Shown here: positions 7,152-12,450 of the stretch, one piece after another | How positions within the stretch are numbered: the stretch's first letter is position 1 | How the letters are laid out: each line of letters begins with the position of its first letter | NCBI GenBank assembly: GCA_900768015.1 | Contig: CAAGBI010000015.1 | Span: 1-12,450 of the forward strand | Length of the DNA stretch: 12,450 nucleotides | Source of the DNA: an uncultured Alistipes sp. | GTDB lineage: Bacteria; Bacteroidota; Bacteroidia; Bacteroidales; Rikenellaceae | Direction of reading: 5' to 3' | The notes under the pieces: generated by a model | Told to the model about the DNA's origin: nothing | What the model saw: only the letters and a program-made list of their open reading frames with translations | Databases searched by the model: none | Translations under genes and position numbers: made by a program

Positions 7152-7164
7152 AATATTATGGGTT

Positions 7165-7638
7165 TTATCGGTTGCTTATTTCTTCTATCGTATCGCGCCT
7201 CAAATGGTGCACGGGACCGAACCACTCGACACGCGAATTCTTGGTGCGGTATATCACCGCAAAGGGGACATAGTTTATGCCAAAGGCCCTGAGTGTGCGG
7301 TTGTTGTCGTCGAAGGCCACGATGTACTCCTCGATGCCGAGGCGCTCTGTAATCTCCTCACGGTTGCTCTCGGCCTCGCCCGTGATGATGACGATGGCGC
7401 ACGAGAGGTGTATCTCCTCGGCCGTAGCCTTGAAGTTGCGCAGCGCCTCTACGCAGGGTGTGCTGGCGGAGTGTGCGAAGATGAGGCATGTGTAGTCGCG
7501 GTTGTAGAGTGCGAGCTCCTCATCGATTGCGGGGCTCACGCTGATGGCGGGAATGGGCTCACCAAGGCGTATGCTCTGGGCATGCGCGGCAACCGTTGTG
7601 GCCACCATCAAGGTGAGTATGGCGAGAATGCGTCTCAT
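7165..7638 (-). CDS. Exported thioredoxin-fold protein with degenerate SxPC active site
   Basis: A 157-residue protein with a signal peptide (MRRILAILTLMVATTVAAHA, cleavage about residue 20). The remainder looks like a TlpA/AhpC-type thioredoxin fold: a strand YTCLIFAHSAS, then the active-site position S59-T60-P61-C62, and near the C-terminus NYVPFAVIYRTKN with a likely cis-proline at 125. The usual CxPC motif lacks its first, nucleophilic cysteine, replaced here by Ser59. Cys51 and Cys80 are additional cysteines. It is therefore unlikely to be a normal disulfide oxidoreductase. It could act through the single Cys62, as a glutathione- or thiol-binding protein, or in a structural role (inference). 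It is the first gene of the leftward group, headed by the promoter at 7659-7688. Confidence 0.75.
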   Translation of the reverse strand: MRRILAILTLMVATTVAAHAQSIRLGEPIPAISVSPAIDEELALYNRDYTCLIFAHSASTPCVEALRNFKATAEEIHLSCAIVIITGEAESNREEITERLGIEEYIVAFDDNNRTLRAFGINYVPFAVIYRTKNSRVEWFGPVHHLRRDTIEEISNR

Positions 7639-7658
7639 AGTCTCAAATGATTATTATG

Positions 7659-7688
7659 CGAAGATAGCGATTTTTCTGCAATAATCAA
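7659..7688 (-). promoter_or_regulatory. Bacteroidetes-type promoter of the thioredoxin-like/meaB group
   Basis: On the minus strand TTG (7688-7686) is followed after exactly 19 bases by TATCTTCG (7666-7659), a near-consensus -33/-7 pair. It lies about 20 bases upstream of the start codon at 7638, implying a very short leader. Confidence 0.65.
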
Positions 7689-7780
7689 TCCCTCGGCACC
7701 ATCTTTTTTCACTTGCCAAGTTAAATTAGCACCACGACCTCCCTGTAGTAGAAATTATTTGAAAAAAGAGCGTGAAATAT

Positions 7781-7811
7781 TTCGTGGCTTCAAAAAAAAG
7801 AAGTATCTTTG
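7781..7811 (+). promoter_or_regulatory. Bacteroidetes-type promoter of the mce-mmd group
   Basis: TATCTTTG (7804-7811) is an exact TAnnTTTG -7 element. TTCG (7781-7784), one base off TTTG, lies 19 bases upstream. The leader to the start codon at 7890 is about 70 bases and AT-rich. A perfect palindrome GAAATATTTC (7774-7783) overlaps the -33 element and could be an operator, although it is short and AT-rich. No cobalamin riboswitch-like segment is recognised in the 251-bp divergent region. Confidence 0.6.
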
Positions 7812-7889
7812 GGTGATTTTTTGTGGGTATGTATTGTATAAACAATAAAAAACAAATATTAAGTTAAACTTTATAAAAACAAAACAAAA

Positions 7890-8300
7890 ATGAAAGTATC
7901 ACACATCGAGCACCTCGGCATTGCAGTTAACAGCCTTGAGGAGGCAATTCCTTACTGGGAGAACGTATTGGGTCTTAAGTGTTACGCTATCGAGGAGGTA
8001 GCTGATCAGAAGGTTAAGACAGCATTCTTCATGCTTGGCCAGACTAAGATCGAGCTCTTGGAGCCTACATCACCCGAGTCTACTATCGCTAAGTATATCG
8101 AGAACAAGGGTGTAGGTATCCACCACATGGCTCTCGCTTGCGAGAACATCGAGGAGCAGCTCGCTGACGCTGAGGCACACGGCATCCGCCTTATCGACAA
8201 GACACCTCGTAAGGGTGCTGAGGGTCTCACAATCGCATTCCTCCACCCAAAGTCTACACAGGGTATCCTCACTGAGCTCTGCGAAAACAAAAATAAGTAG
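7890..8300 (+). CDS. mce: Methylmalonyl-CoA epimerase
   Basis: A 136-residue VOC-superfamily (glyoxalase fold) protein, full length for the family. It interconverts (2R)- and (2S)-methylmalonyl-CoA in the cytoplasm, linking the B12-dependent mutase to the decarboxylase encoded next to it. The two beta-alpha-beta-beta-beta halves are visible. Expected metal ligands are His8 (HIEHLGIAV), a His in GIHHMAL (78 or 79) and Glu129 (ILTEL), matching the His/His/Glu set of known epimerases. KIELLEP and FLHPKSTQGILTEL are characteristic family strings. It is the first gene after the promoter at 7781-7811 and is followed by a structured 100-bp element before mmdA. Codons look strongly biased, as in a highly expressed gene. 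Confidence 0.95.
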   Translation: MKVSHIEHLGIAVNSLEEAIPYWENVLGLKCYAIEEVADQKVKTAFFMLGQTKIELLEPTSPESTIAKYIENKGVGIHHMALACENIEEQLADAEAHGIRLIDKTPRKGAEGLTIAFLHPKSTQGILTELCENKNK

Positions 8301-8303
8301 TCT

Positions 8304-8403
8304 AACAAGGCTATTTTGTCGTTACGCTTGCCTTCGAGATCCTCATTTACGCTAAGTAAACTCCGGTCTCTCAGGCTGCGCAAGCCTAAAACTAGCTCTT
8401 GTT
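8304..8403 (+). other. Structured intergenic element with closing inverted repeats between mce and mmdA
   Basis: AACAAGGCTA (8304-8313) pairs with TAGCTCTTGTT (8393-8403) with one bulged T, closing a 100-bp segment that begins three bases after the mce stop codon. Inside, GAGATC (8336-8341) pairs with GGTCTC (8365-8370) through one plus-strand G-U pair and encloses TTTAC/GTAAA (8346-8350, 8356-8360). A second hairpin is AGGCT/AGCCT (8373-8377, 8383-8387). GCTTG (8326-8330) could instead pair with CAAGC (8381-8385). There is no T-run, so it is not a standard terminator. It could be a processing or stability element in the operon transcript, or a miniature mobile repeat. A weak promoter-like pair, TTG at 8414-8416 and TAGATTAT at 8436-8443, follows it. 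Confidence 0.5.
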
Positions 8404-8498
8404 ATACAACTTATTGGATAAACGGGGTGGCTGAATAGATTATTGTCGGGCCATTCCGCATAAACTGAAAATTAACTAAACTAAAATAGAAAAACACT

Positions 8499-10061
8499 AT
8501 GAGTGAGATTCAGAAAGCGATTGAGAAATTGATGGACAACCGCCAGACAGCACGCATGGGTGGTGGCCAGAAGGCAATCGACAAGCAGCACGAGAAGGGT
8601 AAGTACACAGCTCGTGAGCGTATCGCTATGCTCTTGGATGAGGGTAGCTTCGAGGAGTTCGATATGTTCGTTACACACCGTTGCTACGACTTCGGTATGG
8701 ACGCGAAGCATACTTTCGGTGATGGCGTTGTAACTGGTTACGGTACCATCGCTGGTCGTCTTGTTTATGTATTCGCACAGGACTTCACAGTTACTGCAGG
8801 TTCTTTGTCAATCTCTTTGGCTGACAAGATCTGCAAGGTTATGGATATGGCAGTTCGCAATGGTGCTCCCTGCATCGGTCTTAACGACTCGGGTGGCGCG
8901 CGTATCCAGGAGGGTGTAAACGCTTTGGCAGGTTATGCTAACATCTTCCAGCGCAATGTTATGGCTTCGGGTGTTATCCCCCAGATTTCGGCTATCTTCG
9001 GCCCCTGCGCAGGTGGTGCAGTTTACTCTCCCGCATTGACCGACTTCATCATCATGCGTCGTGAGACATCTAACATGTTCTTGACTGGTCCTAAGGTTGT
9101 TAAGACCGTGACTGGTGAGGATGTAACTCAGGAGCAGCTTGGTGGTGCAAACATGCACACAACAAAGAGTGGTGTAGCACAGTTCGCAGTAGACTCTGAG
9201 GAGGAGGGCTTGCAGCTTATCCGCGACCTTCTCTCATACATGCCTCAGAACTACACAGCGTTGGTTCCCGACCAGCCATGTACTGACGACATCGCGCGTA
9301 AGGAGGACATCTTGAACGACATCATCCCCGATAACCCCAACAAGCCTTACGACATGATGGAGGTTATCAAGGCTATCGTTGACGATGGTAAGTTCTTGGA
9401 GAGTGCAGCAGCTTACGCAAAGAACATCATCACAGGTTTCGCACGCTTCAACGGCCAGAGCGTAGGTATCATCGCTAACCAGCCTAAGTTCATGGCGGGT
9501 GTACTCGATATCAACGCATCACGCAAGGCTGCTCGTTTCGTGCGTTTCTGCGATGCGTTCAACATTCCTTTGGTGACATTGGTAGATGTTCCTGGCTTCT
9601 TGCCCGGTACAGCTCAGGAGTACGGTGGTGTTATCACTCACGGTGCAAAGCTTCTCTTCGCGTACTGCGAGGCTACAGTTCCCAAGATTACTGTTACATT
9701 GCGTAAGGCATACGGTGGTGCATACATCGTTATGTCATCTAAGCACATCCGTGGTGATGTTAACTACGCATGGCCTACAGCTGAGATCGCAGTTATGGGT
9801 GCAAGCGGTGCAGTTGAGGTATTGCACGCTAAGGCATTGTCATCATTCGAGAACAAGGAGGATAAGGCTAAGTTCGTTGCAGAGAAGGAGCAGGAGTACC
9901 GCGATAAGTTCTCTAACCCCTACAACGCAGCACGCTACGGCTATATCGATGACGTTATCGAGCCTCGCAACACTCGTTTCCGCGTGATCCGTGCTTTGGA
10001 GTCATTGCGCAACAAGCGTTTGGAGAACCCCGCAAAGCGTCATAACAACATTCCTTTGTAG
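8499..10061 (+). CDS. mmdA: Methylmalonyl-CoA decarboxylase carboxyltransferase (alpha) subunit
   Basis: A 520-residue acyl-CoA carboxyltransferase of the propionyl-CoA carboxylase beta/MmdA type, with two crotonase-like halves and full family length. Oxyanion-hole and CoA-binding signatures are GGARIQEGV (132-140) with FGPCAGGAVYSPAL (167-180) in the first half and YGGAY (405-409) followed by IVMSSKHIRGD in the second. The sequence alone does not separate MmdA from PccB. The neighbours do: the following genes encode OadG-like, biotin-carrier and OadB-like subunits, and no biotin carboxylase is present. It should therefore move the carboxyl group from methylmalonyl-CoA to MmdC biotin, yielding propionyl-CoA. 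The leader contains no strong Shine-Dalgarno sequence, as is usual in Bacteroidetes. Confidence 0.95.
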   Translation: MSEIQKAIEKLMDNRQTARMGGGQKAIDKQHEKGKYTARERIAMLLDEGSFEEFDMFVTHRCYDFGMDAKHTFGDGVVTGYGTIAGRLVYVFAQDFTVTAGSLSISLADKICKVMDMAVRNGAPCIGLNDSGGARIQEGVNALAGYANIFQRNVMASGVIPQISAIFGPCAGGAVYSPALTDFIIMRRETSNMFLTGPKVVKTVTGEDVTQEQLGGANMHTTKSGVAQFAVDSEEEGLQLIRDLLSYMPQNYTALVPDQPCTDDIARKEDILNDIIPDNPNKPYDMMEVIKAIVDDGKFLESAAAYAKNIITGFARFNGQSVGIIANQPKFMAGVLDINASRKAARFVRFCDAFNIPLVTLVDVPGFLPGTAQEYGGVITHGAKLLFAYCEATVPKITVTLRKAYGGAYIVMSSKHIRGDVNYAWPTAEIAVMGASGAVEVLHAKALSSFENKEDKAKFVAEKEQEYRDKFSNPYNAARYGYIDDVIEPRNTRFRVIRALESLRNKRLENPAKRHNNIPL

Positions 10062-10086
10062 TCTTATAATAATATATAAGTAAGTT

Positions 10087-10407
10087 ATGATGATACTTGC
10101 AGCAACAAATTGGGCTAATGCAGGTCTTATGGCACTTGTGAGCATCTGCTTGGTGTTCACTGTGCTTGTGCTTCTTATCTTCATTTTGAAGCTCTTCGGC
10201 GTAATCTTCCGTGAGCGTAAGAAGGCAGAAGTTGCAGCGCCCGTAGCAGCATCATCTGACGGTATCTCTGACGAGGAGGTGGCAGCCATCGCTATGGCTG
10301 TCAACCTCTTCTTCAATCGTCACGATGAGGAGAGCGATGTGCTCACCTTCCGCCAGAACCACGATGTTTCGGCATGGCAGGTGCGTAACATCAACAAACA
10401 ATTGTAA
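10087..10407 (+). CDS. mmdD: Na+-pumping decarboxylase gamma/delta subunit (OadG/MmdD-like)
   Basis: A 106-residue protein of OadG/MmdD shape. A short N-terminus is followed by one transmembrane helix (about 14-41, LMALVSICLVFTVLVLLIFI...). Next come a basic stop-transfer RERKK and an Ala-rich linker, then a cytoplasmic helix ISDEEVAAIAMAVNLFF typical of the family, and a Trp/Arg-containing end (SAWQVRNINKQL). In known complexes this subunit anchors and stabilises the carboxyltransferase on the membrane beta subunit. The start is at Met1 or Met2. The gene lies 25 bases after mmdA. The gap contains a small AT hairpin (10063-10068 with 10075-10080). Confidence 0.85.
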   Translation: MMILAATNWANAGLMALVSICLVFTVLVLLIFILKLFGVIFRERKKAEVAAPVAASSDGISDEEVAAIAMAVNLFFNRHDEESDVLTFRQNHDVSAWQVRNINKQL

Positions 10408-10437
10408 AACTAACACCACTACACTAAACACGCAATT

Positions 10438-10866
10438 ATGCAGAAATTCAAATTCAATATTAATGGCAAGAGCTACGAGGCCATTGTTGAGGAGACAGAG
10501 CGCAACACAGCTCGTGTCGAGCTTAATGGTAAGAGCTACACCGTACAGGTTGAGAAGGAGGAGGCTATCGTATCTCCTAAGATTGCAGCCGTTAAGCCTT
10601 CACAGTCTGGTGGCGACTTCGTAGATGCTCCCGCACAGGTTGTCACTGGCAACGCAGGCTCAATCAAGTCACCACTTCCAGGCAGTGTCTCAAAGATTAA
10701 GGTTCAGGAGGGTCAGGCAGTTAAGGCTGGCGAGGTTCTCATGACCTTGGAGGCTATGAAGATGGAGAACGAGATCATGGCTCCCGCAGCTGGTAAGGTT
10801 AAGAAGATCTATGTTACTGAGGGCAAGGCTGTTCAGCAGGGTGAGGCTCTCATCGACCTCGAGTAA
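10438..10866 (+). CDS. mmdC: Biotin carboxyl carrier subunit of the decarboxylase (MmdC)
   Basis: A 142-residue protein ending in a complete biotinyl/lipoyl domain (about 74-142) with the biotinylation motif EAMKMEN, biotinylated Lys108. Upstream is an Ala/Pro/Val linker. The N-terminal half contains two NGKSY strings (9-13 and 30-34), suggesting a small beta hairpin or degenerate repeat that may dock to partner subunits. The carrier shuttles the carboxyl group from MmdA to MmdB. The linker is shorter than in long Pro/Ala-rich biotin carriers, and no fused transcarboxylase domain is present, as expected for the multi-subunit methylmalonyl-CoA decarboxylase. It lies 30 bases after mmdD and 27 bases before mmdB. 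Confidence 0.93.
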   Translation: MQKFKFNINGKSYEAIVEETERNTARVELNGKSYTVQVEKEEAIVSPKIAAVKPSQSGGDFVDAPAQVVTGNAGSIKSPLPGSVSKIKVQEGQAVKAGEVLMTLEAMKMENEIMAPAAGKVKKIYVTEGKAVQQGEALIDLE

Positions 10867-10893
10867 TACTAACTCTTTAATTATTAACTTAAT

Positions 10894-12336
10894 ATGAAGA
10901 GTGTAAAATTCTATTTTTCATTGCTCATCGCGGCTGTGATGTTCGTGATGCCCTTGCAGGCACAGGATAATCAGCCCGCTGAGTCTGTTCTGGGCGAGGT
11001 AATTGAGACTCCCGCTACCGAGGCTAACGAGGGTATCATGCTCATCGACGAGGCTGCGGATGAGGTCGCGGTTGAGGAGGCTGTTGTTGAGGAGGCAGTA
11101 GCTGTGGCCCATCAGGGTTCTGAGGGTCGCGACAATAGCGACATCGACAAGGAGTTCAGCGTAGGTAAGGCTGTTGGTGACTTCGTTGGTCAGGCAGGCT
11201 TCAAGGGTCTTATGGATGACTGGCGCTATGGCGTGATGCTCCTCGTATCGTTCGTATTGCTCTACTTGGCAATCGTTAAGAAGTTCGAGCCATTGCTCCT
11301 TATGCCTATCGCCTTCGGTATGCTCTTGACTAACTTGCCTGGTGCTGGCATGTTCCATGCCGAGCTCTTCGCAGGTGGCCATGTACACTGGGCAGACTTC
11401 GCTGCTGGCTCTGGCGCAGGCCTCTTGGACTACCTCTACCTCGGTGTTAAGCTCGGTATCTATCCCTGCTTGATCTTCATCGGTGTAGGTGCTATGACCG
11501 ACTTCGGTCCACTTATCGCTAACCCTAAGAGCTTGCTCTTGGGTGCTGCGGCACAGATCGGTATCTTTGCAACATTCATCGGTGCGTTGGCTTTGGGCTT
11601 CAACTACTGGGAGAGTGGTTCTATCGGTATCATCGGTGGTGCTGATGGCCCTACGGCTATCTACCTCACATCGAAGCTCGCACCCCACTTGTTGGGTCCT
11701 ATCGCCGTGGCTGCATACTCATACATGGCACTTGTGCCCGTTATCCAGCCCCCTATCATGAAGCTCTTGACCACAAAGAAGGAGCGCATGATCGAGATGA
11801 AGCAGCTTCGCACAGTGTCACAGCGCGAGAAGATTATCTTCCCCATCATTATCACCGTTATCATCGCCATCCTCTTGCCCTCTGCAGCACCACTTATCGG
11901 CTGCTTGATGTTGGGTAACTTGATGAAGGAGTGCGGCGTTACTGAGCGTTTGTCAAAGACCGTGCAGAACGAGTTGATGAACATCGTAACCATCTTCCTC
12001 GGTATCTCTGTGGGTGCTACAGCAACCGCTGATGCCTTCCTTAACTGGAACACTCTCGGCATCCTCACATTGGGTATCGTGGCATTCTCGTTCGGTTCAG
12101 CTTCGGGTGTCCTTCTTGCTAAGATTATGAACCTCTTCAGCAAGGAGAAGATCAATCCACTTATCGGTTCTGCAGGTGTGTCGGCTGTGCCTATGGCAGC
12201 GCGCGTATCGCAGACTGTTGGCCAGCAGTACAATCCTGGCAACTTCCTCTTGATGCACGCTATGGGTCCTAATGTAGCGGGCGTTATCGGTTCAGCAGTT
12301 GCGGCGGGGATCTTGCTTGCCTTCCTCCCCTTGTAA
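10894..12336 (+). CDS. mmdB: Na+-translocating decarboxylase beta subunit with N-terminal signal-like, acidic extension
   Basis: A 480-residue polytopic membrane protein of the OadB/GcdB/MmdB family. It couples decarboxylation of carboxybiotin to Na+ export. The residues described as essential in Klebsiella OadB (Asp203, Tyr229, Asn373, Gly377, Ser382, Arg389) correspond at a constant offset of 48 to Asp251 (GGADGPT), Tyr277, Asn421, Gly425, Ser430 and Arg437. This comparison is from memory. The first conserved helix, ending AIVKKFEPLLL, begins near residue 112, so about 90 residues precede it. These start with a Sec-signal-like segment (residues 1-23, ending PLQAQ) and continue as an acidic Glu/Ala/Val stretch (25-88, about 19 acidic to 2 basic residues). 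The loop after the first helices is shorter than in Klebsiella. It is the last gene of the group. The stop codon TAA at 12334-12336 touches hairpin element copy B. Confidence 0.94.
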   Translation: MKSVKFYFSLLIAAVMFVMPLQAQDNQPAESVLGEVIETPATEANEGIMLIDEAADEVAVEEAVVEEAVAVAHQGSEGRDNSDIDKEFSVGKAVGDFVGQAGFKGLMDDWRYGVMLLVSFVLLYLAIVKKFEPLLLMPIAFGMLLTNLPGAGMFHAELFAGGHVHWADFAAGSGAGLLDYLYLGVKLGIYPCLIFIGVGAMTDFGPLIANPKSLLLGAAAQIGIFATFIGALALGFNYWESGSIGIIGGADGPTAIYLTSKLAPHLLGPIAVAAYSYMALVPVIQPPIMKLLTTKKERMIEMKQLRTVSQREKIIFPIIITVIIAILLPSAAPLIGCLMLGNLMKECGVTERLSKTVQNELMNIVTIFLGISVGATATADAFLNWNTLGILTLGIVAFSFGSASGVLLAKIMNLFSKEKINPLIGSAGVSAVPMAARVSQTVGQQYNPGNFLLMHAMGPNVAGVIGSAVAAGILLAFLPL

Positions 12337-12450
12337 ATTTCTTGTGATAGTGGCGCGTTAGCGGCACATCCCTAAAAGTAAACCACCTTGGGCTGTACTA
12401 AAGTGTACTATCCCAAGGTGGTTTCTTTTGTGATGCACCACTACCACACC
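12336..12450 (-). repeat. Hairpin element copy B, truncated by the window end
   Basis: It begins AATTTCTTGTGATAG at 12336, sharing the last base of the mmdB stop codon. A perfect 13-bp stem (12380-12392 with 12412-12424) encloses GTAC (12395-12398), six bases, GTAC (12405-12408). Geometry and flanks are the same as copy A, yet 5 of the 13 stem pairs differ and all five are compensated. The expected right terminal repeat (near TCTGACAAGAAATT) lies beyond 12450. It probably forms the 3'-end structure of the mmd transcript (inference from position). The strand given is the one best paired in copies A and C. Confidence 0.75.

Noticed and set aside
7639..7889. A cobalamin riboswitch in the divergent meaB/mce region
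   Set aside because: No B12-box-like conserved segment was recognised, and the leaders implied by the promoters are too short (about 20 and 70 bases).
957..8470. A 13-base string, GCATAAACTGAAA, shared by the TonB receptor leader (957-969) and the mmdA leader (8458-8470)
   Set aside because: About one 13-base coincidence is expected by chance in a window of this size, and the surrounding bases do not match well.
8499..10061. PccB of an ATP-dependent propionyl-CoA carboxylase
   Set aside because: The sequence is compatible, but the OadG-like, biotin-carrier and OadB-like genes downstream and the absence of a biotin carboxylase favour the Na+-pumping decarboxylase.
10918..11688. A 256-residue minus-strand open frame opposite mmdB
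   Set aside because: It is antisense to a well-supported family protein and shows no recognisable features of its own.

Overview
The window looks like a chromosomal segment of a Bacteroidales bacterium. Supporting signs are Bacteroidetes-type -7 promoter motifs (TAnnTTTG and close variants, two of them with TTG-like -33 elements 19 bp upstream), A-rich leaders without strong Shine-Dalgarno sequences, a large TonB-dependent receptor with an N-terminal carboxypeptidase-regulatory-like domain, and a sodium-pumping methylmalonyl-CoA decarboxylase cluster typical of succinate/propionate fermenters. A genus cannot be named safely from the sequence alone.

Layout from left to right. Bases 1-426 are non-coding and repeat-rich: half of a hairpin element, a 68-bp tandem duplication and a heptanucleotide tandem array. 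A small secreted His/Cys-rich protein (427-825) ends at a clear intrinsic terminator. A 984-residue TonB-dependent outer-membrane receptor follows (990-3944). A 678-bp non-coding stretch (3945-4622) is almost entirely repeats: two adjacent long-hairpin elements, then five copies of a dispersed GTCATnCnGAG-type palindrome, two of them inside a 140-bp-spaced duplication. A leftward gene group (7638 to 4623) encodes a degenerate thioredoxin-like protein, the MeaB GTPase, a small exported hypothetical protein and a hypothetical lipoprotein. Gaps are 13-18 bp, with a good promoter at the head and an intrinsic terminator at the tail. Diverging from it is the rightward group mce-mmdA-mmdD-mmdC-mmdB (7890-12336).

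The rightward group is one metabolic module. Methylmalonyl-CoA epimerase interconverts the two methylmalonyl-CoA epimers. MmdA transfers the carboxyl group to the biotin of MmdC. The membrane subunits MmdB and MmdD release CO2 and export Na+, giving propionyl-CoA and a sodium gradient. MeaB, the chaperone GTPase of the B12-dependent methylmalonyl-CoA mutase, is encoded divergently. The mutase itself is not in the window.

The most unusual signal is a family of roughly 125-131-bp hairpin elements (3956-4086, 4088-4211, 12336-12450 cut by the window end, and a partial inverted copy at 1-43). They share near-identical flanks, an apical TGTAC-N6-GTACT core and terminal inverted repeats. The central 13-bp stem differs between copies but is fully compensated. 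In the two complete copies, every mismatch convertible to a wobble pair becomes G-U only on the minus strand, which suggests a selected structure read from that strand.
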